A stretch of 64,000 nucleotides of DNA from assembly GCF_000439455.1 (NCBI RefSeq), contig NC_021833.1, positions 496,001 through 560,000 of the forward strand, read 5' to 3'. The notes under the pieces are model-generated. The model searched no databases and was not told where the DNA came from. It was given only the letters and a program-made list of their open reading frames with translations. The position numbers and the translations under genes are program-made. This document shows positions 1-8,734 of the stretch, in pieces. The number at the start of each line of letters is the position of its first letter. Within the stretch, counting starts at the first letter, position 1. The DNA comes from Spiroplasma diminutum CUAS-1 (GTDB lineage: Bacteria > Bacillota_I > Bacilli_A > Mycoplasmatales > Mycoplasmataceae).

Positions 1-73
1 CTACTTCACTTCTATTAGTAGAGTTAGTAATATCAATAAAACAATTCTGATTTTTAAATTGTTTTAAGTTCAT
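1..73 (-). CDS. Start of a phage structural gene, probably capsid (partial)
   Basis: An ATG at 73-71 sits 7 bases after an AAGGAG site and opens a frame that runs off the left edge, so only about 24 residues are visible (MNLKQFKNQNCFIDITNSTN and on). It lies directly downstream of a scaffold-like gene in the same direction. In tailed phages the major capsid gene normally follows the scaffold gene, so capsid is inferred from position only; the visible residues do not prove it. Confidence 0.4.
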   Translation of the reverse strand, partial: MNLKQFKNQNCFIDITNSTNRSEV

Positions 74-83
74 ATTTTTCTCC

Positions 84-553
84 TTAGCTTAAATCTAAAA
101 GATTTCCAGTATTAAAATCTTTTTTTGTTTTATTAATGTTGAAATTTTGTTCATCAATAATTTTAACTTTTTGCCAATTAATTCTTTTACAGACTTAATA
201 ATTTCTTCTATATTTGTATATGAAAAATTTTGCACCATTTGTTTAACAAATTCTAATTGTGTATCAGTGATATCTAAATTTTGTGATAATAATTCTTTTT
301 GAATTAACAGGTTATTTAATGATTGGATTTGAAATTCTTTATCTTTTATTGAATCCTGTAAAGCAACTATTTCTTGATTTTTATTATTTGCATTTTCTTT
401 AATAATTTCATTTATCTTTGATTTTTGTTCATCACTAAATTGTACTTCTTCAGCTGGTTCAATATCATCTGTTGTTTCTTCCAATTCCTCAGAAGTTTCA
501 GGCGCAGTTTCCTGAACTATTTCATCTACTTTTGTTTCTTCTGTCATAATCAT
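84..553 (-). pseudogene. Phage scaffold-like protein, frameshifted
   Basis: The N-terminal part is very acidic (repeated E/D/T/P, residues 4-40) and is followed by a coiled-coil-like stretch, the layout of phage DUF4355-type scaffold proteins. At about base 190 the reading frame goes wrong in a run of A. The present frame ends in an unlikely lysine/isoleucine tail. The neighbouring frame reads WQKVKIIDEQNF and ends NTGNLLDLS with a stop at 84, which looks like the genuine C-terminus, so one A seems to be missing. ATG codons exist at 553 and 547; the second has the better spacing from the AAAGGAG site. The gene is followed 10 bases later by a capsid-like start. The family call rests on composition and order. 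Confidence 0.55.
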
Positions 554-596
554 CTCCTTTGACCTTTGGCGAGTACCAATAAATTAAGTATAAAAA

Positions 597-621
597 AAAC
601 CTCTAAATTTAAAAGAGGTTT
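597..621 (-). terminator. Terminator of the DUF3800 gene
   Basis: An 8-bp perfect stem (AAACCTCT at 597-604, AGAGGTTT at 614-621) with a 9-base loop is followed on the minus strand by a run of eight T. It lies just after the DUF3800 stop codon. Confidence 0.75.
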
Positions 622-637
622 AGTTTTTTAGGTGAAT

Positions 638-1477
638 TTAAAATAAATCTATTAATTTACATTTTAAACATAGTTTTGATATAGTTTGGCATTGTTCCTT
701 AATTGTATAATGACATGAACAAGAAATTTTTTTATGCATTAATTCAAACATTTTATCTATGTCATTGTCTCATGGTTTTTTAGAATTATTTAAAAATCTA
801 CACATGGAAGAAATTAATCCGACATAATAATCAGAATATCTTATTAAAGGATTGGCATTAGATTCATATTGTTTGACTTTTATACTTATATTTGTAAATT
901 GTGAATTTCAATACATTTGAGTAATTATATAACTTTCCAGACTTTCTAATTTACTACCTTTTTTTTCTTCATTCGGTTCCAAAACTTTTGGTACAGATTT
1001 TCTTTGATCAACAAATATTTTTATTATTATTTCTTCGTCAAAACTAAAATTTGAATAATTAAGAGTCCTATCAACTAAGTAATATGACATCATGTTATAA
1101 ATGGCATTTAAATTAATCGCCCTGTTATTCTTTGATTTTCAGTTTTTTAAATTACATGTTATAGATATATTCTTTTGAGTTAAGTTCCTAATATTTTCAA
1201 ATAAAAATGACTTATTTTGTAAGCTCAAGTTATTTCACTTGACTTCTTTATGGTTTTTAGGATTGTCAATCAAAATATATTGTTCTAATTCTTTTTCCTC
1301 ATTCATTCTAAATTCTTTTATATTTTTTTCAGTTTTTAAGATATTTGACCTAATTTTGCTTTCAATTCTTTGAATATTTGAATAGTCATCGTTTATTATA
1401 TAGAAACCACCTACAACAAAAAATTCTGATAAATTATTTCCGCTTTCATCTAGATAAAAATTAATATATTTTGCCAA
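638..1477 (-). CDS. DUF3800 domain protein, prophage-borne
   Basis: This 279-residue protein begins MAKYINFYLDESGNN and continues with FFVVGGFYI, the YxDESG plus FVVGG signature of DUF3800. This family is often found in phage and mobile-element cargo and is thought to have an RNase H-like fold; its function is not settled. The first Asp-Glu (residues 9-10) would be part of the acidic site in that model. The frame contains at least four TGA codons that must be Trp. The start is TTG at 1477: it is the only in-frame start at a usable distance from the GAAAGGAA site (1493-1487). The gene has its own terminator and sits between the broken DnaC-like gene and the structural genes. It is intact although its neighbours are decayed, which suggests it may still be used. 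Confidence 0.7.
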
Positions 1478-1500
1478 AATAAGTGATTCCTTTCATAAAA

Positions 1501-1612
1501 AAAGGAGGTTTCCCTCCTCTGCATAGAGTTGTCCGTACTTACATCACGGTTAAGCTTTGCTACAAACATCTACGTCTTACATTTAAATAATAACACCTCT
1601 TTTTTAAAAAAT
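1501..1612 (-). ncRNA. Small structured RNA or attenuator leader in the prophage
   Basis: This 110-base gap between the DnaC-like remnant and the DUF3800 gene has no reading frame but strong pairing on the minus strand. CCGT (from base 1552) pairs with ACGG, CTCT pairs with AGAG around a GCAT loop, and a final GGAGG/CCTCC hairpin with a GAAA loop (about 1503-1518) is followed by eight T. The last hairpin is a textbook terminator and it sits only some 10 bases before the ribosome site of the DUF3800 gene. The element is therefore either a separate small RNA or a leader that can stop transcription before DUF3800. I do not recognise a known RNA family. Confidence 0.5.
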
Positions 1613-2412
1613 CTATAAATTATTCAAATATTTTTTTCTTTTATTTTCTCCAATTAATTCAATGTGTTTGTTTAGTAACCCTTCTATTCTCGAAAACAAT
1701 CTTTCAGATGCTATGTCGTCTTTTAATTTTTTAGAATATTTTTCTTTTAAATCATTTATTGAATAATTAGTAGTAATAATTGTTGTTAATTTTTTGATTT
1801 CTAATTTTTCAAATCTTTTCTCAAAAATTTCATAAATATATGGATATGTAGATTCATGAATAAATTCAACACCTAAATCATCAACTATTAATAAAGAAGT
1901 ATTAGCAAATTTAGAAATATGATTTTCTATAACTTGAGTATAGTCTGAATATTTTTAAGATCACAATGTTTGAATATCAGATATAAATTTTTACATATTA
2001 AAAAATACTGGTGTTGTAAATTTATTTAATGATTCTTCTATTTTCTTTTTTTTCTTCTGAGATTTCATCCATTTTATTATTTTCAGGAAAAGAACGTTCT
2101 ACTTTTATATATTCTTGAATAAATCCATATTTTTCTTTTGCATCAAATCATGAAGTTTGTTCAATATTATTATCTATTAATCTTTGTCTATATAAAACAT
2201 CATTATTGTTATATTGTTCATCTAGCTTAATAATTTTTTTGTTTTAAATTTTGTTTTTGAGTTTCATATAGTTTAACAAGTTCTTTTGAAAATGTTGTTT
2301 TACCAACTCCTGCTTTACCATAAATATATAATCCATTATTTTTATCTAAATTAATTTTTTCTAATAGATTTTTATAATCTAAATTATTATCAACATTATA
2401 TTTAAAAATCAT
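1613..2412 (-). pseudogene. DnaC/IstB-like helicase loader ATPase, decayed
   Basis: The parts of an AAA+ helicase loader are all visible but in three frames. The Walker A motif GKAGVGKTT is at residues 34-42, then a frame change occurs in an A-run near 2240 and another near 2050. Two TAA stops follow, near 2007 and 1953. Further on, the Walker B motif LLIVDDLG, sensor-1 TIITTNYS and sensor-2 SERLFSRI are in frame to a TAG at 1613. The start overlaps the stop of the SSB-like gene (TAATG), as expected in a phage replication operon. With four lesions this cannot make a full product. In phages these proteins load the host or phage replicative helicase. Confidence 0.75.
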
Positions 2413-2805
2413 TATTTGTCACCTTTAGACTTTAATTTTCTTTTTTGAATAGTTACTTGGGACATTAAAAATTTATTTTTTTTAGTAGTTTTTATGGGGC
2501 ATGTATACAGAACTTCCTAAACTTCGATTTGAGCTTTGGAAACATTATTTTTTATATTAAACGAATTCCTTAAAATGCCATTAAATTCTATATAATAACC
2601 TATTTTAATTTTTTTAAATCTAGATTATAATTCTATATCTTTAAAAATTAAATCAATTCATTGATTGTTATCAAAAATAATTTTTATTTTTTTTAATTAG
2701 TCATTCACCAGAACCATTGCTATTTTTTCTACTTCTTTCTTCTGGATCAGAATATACTTGACCAGATAAAGTTATATGATTATATTTTTTGATTTCTTTA
2801 TCCAT
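2412..2805 (-). pseudogene. SSB-like single-strand DNA-binding protein, decayed
   Basis: The frame opens MDKEIKKYNHITLSGQVYSD at 2805 and resembles the N-terminal OB-fold strand of phage single-strand binding proteins (xxLxGxVxxDPE). A frameshift in a run of eight A near 2690 is followed by a second frame with an IKIGYYIEFNGIL segment, two in-frame stops and a lysine-rich C-terminus. Its stop overlaps the start of the DnaC-like gene (TAATG) and its own start overlaps the end of the preceding 34-codon gene. Position beside a helicase loader supports a replication role; the SSB name is an inference from the fold-like pattern. Confidence 0.5.
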
Positions 2806-2902
2806 TATTTTCATCTTCATCATCTGTTCTACCAAAATATCAATTTTCACATATACTTTCAGCCATTGGATAAGAATTACCACAAATATTACACATTGTC
2901 AT
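2798..2902 (-). CDS. 34-residue Cys-containing phage protein
   Basis: A short frame starts 8 bases after a strong TGGAGG site. It begins MTMCNICGNSYP, with a CxxC pair near the N-terminus and a third Cys at residue 18, and ends in an acidic DDEDEN tail. The CxxC pair suggests a small zinc-binding knuckle. One TGA is read as Trp. The stop overlaps the start of the next gene by 8 bases, which supports translation as part of the operon. Function unknown. Confidence 0.5.
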
Positions 2903-2929
2903 TATCTTTACCTCCATTTTTATTTGAAA

Positions 2930-3160
2930 CTAAATTTGAAATAGTTTTGATTGAGTATCAATTATTCCAATTAATTCTTTAATTTGTGTAATGATTTTTC
3001 TTTTTGGTCCACAATAAATTTTTTTTAATTTCAAAGAAATTTCAATTAAACTGTATTCATTACAAACTTTTAGAACTTTACCTTTAGCTATTAAATAGCT
3101 TGAGTTTGGATAATAATTAAATTTTTTATTGCATTTAAAGTTTTGACAAATATTATTCAT
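2930..3160 (-). CDS. Small hypothetical phage protein (76 aa)
   Basis: The product is basic (MNNICQNFKCNKKFNYYPN, later CGPKRKIITQ) with four Cys residues, possibly a zinc-binding or nucleic-acid-binding protein. The start codon overlaps the stop of the 130-residue gene (TAATG), so the two are translationally coupled. It lies in the replication part of the prophage. I do not recognise the family. Confidence 0.55.
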   Translation of the reverse strand: MNNICQNFKCNKKFNYYPNSSYLIAKGKVLKVCNEYSLIEISLKLKKIYCGPKRKIITQIKELIGIIDTQSKLFQI

Positions 3161-3552
3161 TAGCTAATTAACTCTCCTGTACTAGAATCTCTAAAATTTC
3201 CTTTTAATCTCATAAATTCAAAATATTCTGGTTCCATTAATGATAGATATCTTATTTTCCCCTCGGTATTTTTTTGAGTACTGATAATAACGTAGTTTAA
3301 ATATTTTTGATCTACATAAACATCTCATTGATCAGTATTTTTGTTAAATTTTAATTTTATAGACATTCCAGATGTTTTCATAGGATTATTTATTTCAATC
3401 ATTTTTCCTTTTATACCGCCAACAAATGCCTTTATATTACTTTTCTCTGTTGTAGAGAACTGTAAAGTGAATTGTCTTTTCCTGTTTCTATTTTCTAAAG
3501 CTGTTTCCAGTCAAAACTTCAATATTGGACTTTTTAATGTTATTTTTTCCAT
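3160..3552 (-). CDS. Hypothetical phage protein (130 aa)
   Basis: An intact frame starts 6 bases after AGAAAGG, reads MEKITLKSPILKFWLETALE and ends STGELIS. Two TGA codons are read as Trp. The protein is rich in alternating hydrophobic and polar residues, as in a beta-rich fold, and has no membrane segment. It sits between the large foldable RNA block and the small Cys-containing genes, so an early or replication role is likely. No family recognised. Confidence 0.55.
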
Positions 3553-3561
3553 ATTTTTCCT

Positions 3562-3945
3562 TTCTTGAATTATTTAAAACCTTCGAGAAAAATCACATTC
3601 TTTCCAGAGTCCACTCAGGTTAGACGCACTTTGCCCTACAAAAAAGCAAAGTGCTATTCTTTCGGTCACCACGCAACGGCCAGCATACACGCGAGCATCA
3701 TTTACATTTTCTGCCCCAAAAACCTTTTCAGGAGTCTCGCTTTTGCAACTCGTAAGAGTTCAGACTGCCATAGTTTAAAACTATCTACCCCTAGCTAATG
3801 CTAGATGTGTTTTGAGCGCAACCCCAAAACTACCCCGCCTTTTAATAGATGCGGACTCTAATGGTTCACGTATACCACAACCGGATAACAATTTTGCCGC
3901 TTCCGCAAGTCTCATAAGCCGTCTCTAGCCAATTTCTGTAATCAG
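3562..3945 (-). ncRNA. Large, G+C-rich structured RNA candidate in the prophage
   Basis: Between the resolvase gene and the 130-residue gene lie about 380 bases without a coding frame. By hand count, 136 of 300 bases (45%) from 3601 to 3900 are G or C, far above the surroundings. Perfect local stems are 3626-3634 with 3646-3654, 3747-3751 with 3756-3760, and 3791-3795 with 3800-3804. A 7-bp long-range stem, 3606-3612 with 3853-3859, would close a domain of about 250 bases. This is how large phage or ornate RNAs look, and I cannot match it to RNase P, tmRNA or a group I intron. The strand is inferred from the flanking genes; there is no obvious terminator, so it may be processed from the operon transcript. 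Confidence 0.6.
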
Positions 3946-3948
3946 GAT

Positions 3949-4413
3949 TTAAATAATTCTTATATAATTTTCTTTTTTAGCTGATCTGTAATAGTAAATG
4001 ATTATTGCATCTACTTCATGCTCATTGATATGACTTAAATTTCAAAATCATCCACCAGCGCGACCAGTTTTAAATATTAGTCCATCAAAGTTTTTTTCTT
4101 TTCTACGAATTTTACCTTTAAAGTTTTTAATCATGAAAGAGTTAATTTTAAATATGTTTTTATATTTAATTTCAATTGCACCAAGTAGCTTAGCATACGA
4201 AACCATATCTGCATTAGCTACATTGTTCTGTAATGGTCTCATTTCTTCAAAAATAATACATTCGTTTATTAACGGATATAATATTCTAATTTTTTGTATA
4301 AAGTTAAAATGTTCTTTTCATTCTTTACTAAAGAAAGTATAAATATTAAAACCATCAAAAATAGAAGTGGTTCCTGTTCCAGACAAGTCAATTCCTAAAT
4401 AGTAACTATTCAT
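3949..4413 (-). CDS. RuvC-like phage Holliday junction resolvase
   Basis: A 154-residue protein begins MNSYYLGIDLSGTGTTSIFD. The GID plus following GTT is the first catalytic segment of RuvC-fold nucleases (Asp 9). Acidic residues follow at IIFEEM (about residue 59) and HEVDAIII (about residue 135), fitting the usual D-E-D layout. Such enzymes resolve branched DNA before phage packaging. The length is typical of the compact phage forms. Three TGA codons are read as Trp. The ATG at 4413 follows a GGGGG site and is in another frame from the broken gene before it, overlapping its end by a few bases. Confidence 0.6.
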
Positions 4414-4687
4414 ATAAATCAACCCCCATATTTTTTGAGTATCTTTTGAATTTTCATTCAATACAATCAAATGGGATTTCTAGATCCAAGATTTTATACA
4501 CTTCATATAAATTTTTTCTTAATCAAATCAAACATTCTTTTGGTCTAATACAATTAGGTAATTAGAAAGAGATAATATCTTCTCAGTTAATCTTATAAAC
4601 TTGCCTTTCTTCAAATTGATAGAATACTTTAAGTACTCTTTCACCTTTTGAAAAACGAATATAATTAAATTCAATTCTCGCACGCAT
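4406..4687 (-). pseudogene. Small phage gene split by an in-frame TAA
   Basis: The first half reads MRARIEFNYIRFSKGERVLK to a TAA at about 4562. The same frame then continues, clearly protein-like (IRPKECLIWLRKNLYEVYK, later PFDCIEWKFKRYS), to a TAG at 4406. With the stop removed the product would be about 93 residues. No shift of frame is needed, so a single base change explains the break. It is the first gene after the prophage promoter. Function unknown. Confidence 0.55.
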
Positions 4688-4708
4688 ATTTGAAATACAT
4701 CTCCAATA

Positions 4709-4737
4709 TTTATACGAAGTGTTTATTGGTTTCACAA
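4709..4737 (-). promoter_or_regulatory. Promoter of the prophage gene block
   Basis: On the minus strand TTGTGA (4737-4732) and TATAAA (4714-4709) are separated by 17 bases, a good match to the vegetative sigma-70 type promoter. It lies just upstream of the first small gene of the block. Confidence 0.6.
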
Positions 4738-4743
4738 AAGAAC

Positions 4744-4771
4744 AAAAAAAGACGAATTTATCGTCTTTTTT
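4744..4771. terminator. Bidirectional terminator between prophage block and the 346-aa gene
   Basis: GACGA (4751-4755) pairs with TCGTC (4761-4765), extended by A and T runs on both sides. It can stop minus-strand transcription leaving the 346-residue gene. Confidence 0.7.
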
Positions 4772-4828
4772 CTATTTTCCTACCTCTTTGTTATACACCC
4801 AATACTCAAATAAGCATTTTTTAAATCT

Positions 4829-5869
4829 TTAGTATTTAGTAAACTGATCAAAATCAGATTTTAAATCTCTATATGTTAAGCAATCATTTATTAATTTAAC
4901 TTGATTCTCCAATAATTCAAAAGTTGAAAACTTAAATCTTTGTTCTCCAGATAAATATATGCCATCTTCTTCAATTTTGTGTTCAGGTTTTAAACAATAT
5001 GGCAAAATCTCTTTATTAATTATACTTTCATTAAAATATTTAAATAATGGTCTATATTCACCTCTACCTGGACCTAAATTAACTAAGCCAATTGCAAATC
5101 TTGGATCTACTATAAATAAACTTAAGATATTTATTTTAGTTCTATCATCAATAAAATTTGCAATAGTTTTATTTGTTAATAAAAATGATTCTCTATCTAA
5201 TTCTGATATTTTGAAAAACTTAAAAAATGTATTGTTTACAACATTGTGAAAGTAAACATCAAGAAACTTATAATTTTGTGATTTAAAAACATCATTTGGA
5301 ACTATAATTCTTTTTTGATATTCTTGTAAATCAAAATTAATTTCAGAATTTTCTACATATTCATATAAACTTTCAAAAACTCTTTTACTAAAAATATAGT
5401 CATACATTTCAAATAAAATATAACTAACTATATTTAATATTGCTGTTTTATAATCTTGATCTATATCATTATTTAATACATCAAAGACCCTAAACTTTTG
5501 ATTGGTATTTGAAAAAGAAAACTTATATTCGCCATTAATTATTGTTATCATAAAATAAAAATACTTTAAGAATAATACTTCTTTTCCAGTCATTTCAATA
5601 TTCTCTGATTTCTTTTTTATTCTTTTATCAACAATAGCTTTAGCTACTTTTGATATCTGATTAAATTGTTTTGATATTTTTTCTAAATCAAACTCTTCAT
5701 TATTTTTAAATAAAATTTCAATAAATGGTGTATTTTCAAATGTAATTGTTTCTATTTGATCACTTACAAAGTCAATATATCTAAAAGAAAAAGACCCATC
5801 CTCATTTTGGGTTTTTCAACTTTCTAAAAATTCACTTGGCAAAATAAGATTTCTCTTTATTCTTTTCAT
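4829..5869 (-). CDS. Hypothetical protein (346 aa)
   Basis: The frame opens MKRIKRNLILPSEFLESW at 5869, about 8 bases after an AGGTGA site, and runs to 4829 with at least one TGA read as Trp. The protein is soluble, rich in Phe, Asn and Lys. Noticeable segments are FIDDRTKINILSLFIVDPRF and VNLGPGRGEYRPLF in the C-terminal half. I do not recognise the family with confidence. It is 12 bases from the 92-residue gene upstream, so the two form a small operon. It may be prophage cargo or a chromosomal gene beside it; the terminator and separate promoter of the prophage block argue for a unit of its own. Confidence 0.6.
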
Positions 5870-5881
5870 ATTGTCACCTAT

Positions 5882-6160
5882 TTACTCATTTTCTATCAAC
5901 CACAATTGTTTTGCAGCAGATATTGGAGTTGCAGTTATTATCACTTTTTGAAATTTATCAATAACAAAATATATATCTGTTTTTGAAGTTTTAATATAAA
6001 TATGCTTTGAAGTTTCAAAGCTTAATGTTGACTTTTCAATCATTTTAAGTATTTTATCTTTAAGTTTAAACTCTTCTTCATCAGCTAATTTAAGACGCTG
6101 TCTTATTCTCTGAATTGAATGTGTTGAAAATCCATATTCATGCTTATAATAATAACTCAT
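5882..6160 (-). CDS. Small DUF4258-like protein (92 aa)
   Basis: The protein begins MSYYYKHEYGFSTHSIQRIR and continues RQRLKLADEEEF. The FSxHxxxRxxxR pattern, then a KTDIYFVIDK beta hairpin and a VIITATPIS strand, resembles the small RelE/BrnT-like DUF4258 fold often seen in toxin or phage genes. This is pattern-based only. The start has a GAGGT site 4 bases upstream. A TATAAT at 6181-6176 is close to the start, so a short leader is likely. Its stop is 12 bases before the 346-residue gene, making it the first gene of that pair. Confidence 0.5.
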   Translation of the reverse strand: MSYYYKHEYGFSTHSIQRIRQRLKLADEEEFKLKDKILKMIEKSTLSFETSKHIYIKTSKTDIYFVIDKFQKVIITATPISAAKQLWLIENE

Positions 6161-6248
6161 ATTTACCTCAATATAATTATAAAGAATTTTTGCAATACAT
6201 TAAAATAAATATCGAATAACAAATAAAATAAAATAAAAAGATAAAAAA

Positions 6249-6264
6249 AACTTCTTTCGAAGTT
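6249..6264 (-). terminator. Terminator of the RDD gene
   Basis: AACTTC (6249-6254) and GAAGTT (6259-6264) form a hairpin with a TTTC loop, followed on the minus strand by eight T. Confidence 0.75.
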
Positions 6265-6280
6265 CTAATGTAAATAATTT

Positions 6281-6586
6281 CTAAGAAATAACTAAGAAAT
6301 TACCTGATCATCTTTCAGCAAATGTCCCTTTTTTCATACAAATCATTACTAAATCATAAAGACCTGGAATAATTAAAATGTAAAGTAAAGCTTGTAAAAG
6401 ACTGAAACCAAATAATCTAAGTTGCTTTTTAGTTGAATAACTCATCCCCATAGCTTTCATCCCTATTGAAGGTTTTGCCATACAGAAATTAATAATCATA
6501 AAGATTCAATAAATACCAAGTGTAATTCCTATAAGAAAATTATCAATTAAATTACACGCAACTCTTCTTCAAAATCCTGCATTCAT
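6281..6586 (-). CDS. RDD-family membrane protein
   Basis: A 101-residue protein starts MNAGFWRRVACNLIDNFLIG. The Arg and Asp in the first helix are the features that define the RDD family, and a KPSIGMKAMGM loop follows the first membrane segment, as is usual. Two further hydrophobic helices follow. RDD proteins are small membrane proteins of uncertain, possibly transport, function. It is a single gene with its own terminator, and three TGA codons are read as Trp. Confidence 0.65.
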
Positions 6587-6678
6587 ATTATTTTACCCCT
6601 TTCATATTAATTATACACTATAAGTGTTTATTTTTAAAGTAAAAAAAATGATTAATAATTTATCGTATCAATATAGAA

Positions 6679-7173
6679 TTAATACTTATTACTAATCAAA
6701 AAATTCTTTATTTCTTTTCCAGACCTATATTTTATTTCTAAGTTTTTAGAAACAAGTCTATGACAAGGAATCAATAATAATATTGGGTTTTTAGCCATAC
6801 AAGTTGCTATAAAACGTGTATGATCCACTTTATTTATTAATTTTGCAAAGTCTGAATAAGTAAAATATTGGCCATATTTTAATTTAGCAACCTCTTGCAA
6901 AATCTCTATTTGTTTTTCTGTTAAATTATTAAGATAAAAATCATCAAAATTTATTTTAATTTCTTCATGATTTTCAAATTTTCTAAGCATTTCAATATAT
7001 TTTTCAAATCCAGTTTCATTTAATACGTTTCTTACTTTATAGCCTTTATAAAAATCATGAATATTATCATTTTCAAATCCAATATATGCAAGTTTTTCTT
7101 CATACATAGCTAATTTAATAATTTTATTAGTAAAAATTTTAATTTTATAAACTTTTAAAATTTTTTCACTCAT
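6679..7173 (-). CDS. ogt: Methylated-DNA--protein-cysteine methyltransferase
   Basis: This enzyme removes methyl groups from O6-alkylguanine and transfers them to its own cysteine. The active-site motif PCHR is present in LLLIPCHRLVSKN near residue 137. The preceding helix-turn-helix segment (QYFTYSDFAKLI, then TRFIATCMAKNP) fits the DNA-binding part. At 164 residues it has the usual length of an Ogt protein. It is monocistronic, with a perfect bidirectional hairpin upstream at 7202-7227. The protein is in the cytoplasm and acts once per molecule. Confidence 0.85.
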   Translation of the reverse strand: MSEKILKVYKIKIFTNKIIKLAMYEEKLAYIGFENDNIHDFYKGYKVRNVLNETGFEKYIEMLRKFENHEEIKINFDDFYLNNLTEKQIEILQEVAKLKYGQYFTYSDFAKLINKVDHTRFIATCMAKNPILLLIPCHRLVSKNLEIKYRSGKEIKNFLISNKY

Positions 7174-7201
7174 TCAATATCACCCACTAAAATTATATGT
7201 A

Positions 7202-7227
7202 AAAAACTCAACAAAAGTTGAGTTTTT
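7202..7227. terminator. Bidirectional terminator
   Basis: An 11-bp stem, AAAAACTCAAC with GTTGAGTTTTT, has a four-A loop. It ends the minus-strand gene at 7260-8714. Confidence 0.8.
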
Positions 7228-7259
7228 ATTAATATAAACTTATTTTAGAAAATTAATTA

Positions 7260-8714
7260 TTATTTTTCTGAATCATCTGACTTATTATTATTTTTTTTAT
7301 TCTGTCTATCTTGAAGCATTTTTAAGAATGAATCAATGTCTTCTTGACTTTCATAAATAGATGGGTCCATCTCATATTTTCTTCCTTGCATTGCTTCTGA
7401 AATCATAGTTTGATATTCATTATTTGCTTTTGCAATTTTTTCTCTATCCATTTTTGGATTTAATACTAAAATCACGATAAGTGATACTGCAGTAGCAATT
7501 AATGAAATTAAATAGATTCATAATAAAACTTTAATTATAGTAAAGTCAAAAAAATCAGTCATTTGTTTTACTAAATCATTTATTCCAGCTTCGTTTTCTT
7601 TAATTCATTGACTAAATTCTGCTGGTGTCATTTTTGAATTCGCTACACCCATACCAAAAGACTTTGAAACTTGAGAAAATATTGTATTATTTCCAAATAT
7701 ATATAAGAAAGGATTTGAGAAACTAAATATCATAATAGCAACAAACATTCCTGGAACAACTAAATTAATTCCTGGAATTAAATATTGTTGTCTATAAGTT
7801 TTAGGAGGTTGAACAATTGTATAAATTATTCAAGCTATCATTAATCCCATAAGAATTAAAACAAAAATACTTCCTGCAGATCCTGAATTTATTCCTAATG
7901 CTGCTCCCATGGTTCAATTCACTTGAGTTGCTTTTCTATCATCTAATCATTTTTGTCAAGTTGCTTGAAACTCTGGAGTTCACCCAGTCCCTATTGTCTC
8001 TTTTGTAATTGGAAAAGGTTTAACTAATTGAAGATATAGAGATATGACAATAAAGAATATGGTACAAATTCCCATTGCAATACCTAAACTTAATTTTAAT
8101 CACTTAGTATATTTTGGTTTAGCATTATATGGATAAAATCTTGGATCTTGTAAAGGATGCAAAGGAACATTTCCCATAAAAGGATTTCCCTGTGTACTTT
8201 GTGCATTTGAAAATTTTTCATATCCTGCTGAATTTGAATCAGTATTTGGTCTTTCTTTTGTTTTATCAACAACTTCAGGTTCAACTGAATCTTTTGCTTT
8301 CAAATATTTTTCTTTTAATTCATCAGATATTAATGAATTTTCTTTAACTAACTCTTCAGTTAATTCAAAAGACTGATCAGTTAATGAATTTCTTGGTGTT
8401 TGAAATTTATTAAAACAATATGTTTGTAAGAAAACAATATCACTTAAAACTTCATCATTAGATTTATCATCTGGTTTTACAAATTTAATTTTTTCTTTTG
8501 TAATATTTACCAATGATTTACCAAAAACAGCTCCTCATTTTTGATCTTTAAAACTACAATTTTCATTAATTTCTAAAATTAGTAAATCATTTACTAATTC
8601 AATTGCTTGTTTTTTAAACTCAATATCATTTAATAATTCGACCCTTAATCTTTGGTCCTTTATTAAATTTGCTAATAAAAATATCGAATCTTGATATATC
8701 TTGTTAGCTTCCAT
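7260..8714 (-). CDS. Multi-pass membrane protein (484 aa)
   Basis: The first 200 residues are soluble and helical (MEANKIYQDSIFLLANLIKD) with a long acidic, Ser/Pro-rich linker. Several hydrophobic helices follow (for example IAMGICTIFFIVISLYL and AGSIFVLILMGLMIAWIIY), then a short lysine-rich cytoplasmic tail ending KSDDSEK. Many TGA codons are read as Trp. The start at 8714 follows GAGGTTAAAGAA. It lies 20 bases downstream of holA in the same direction. I do not recognise the family; it is probably one of the Mollicutes-specific membrane proteins. Confidence 0.65.
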
Positions 8715-8734
8715 TTCTTTAACCTCTATTCTTA

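Noticed and set aside
1501-1612. tracrRNA of a CRISPR system
   Set aside because: There is no cas gene and no repeat array in the window, and no anti-repeat partner was found.
3565-3798. Plus-strand open frame of 77 codons
   Set aside because: It lies inside the foldable non-coding block, has no ribosome site and an amino-acid composition of a shadow.
3562-3945. Group I intron, RNase P RNA or tmRNA at the G+C-rich block
   Set aside because: None of the conserved group I core, RNase P or tmRNA end sequences could be found by eye, and no split gene or tRNA-like end is present.
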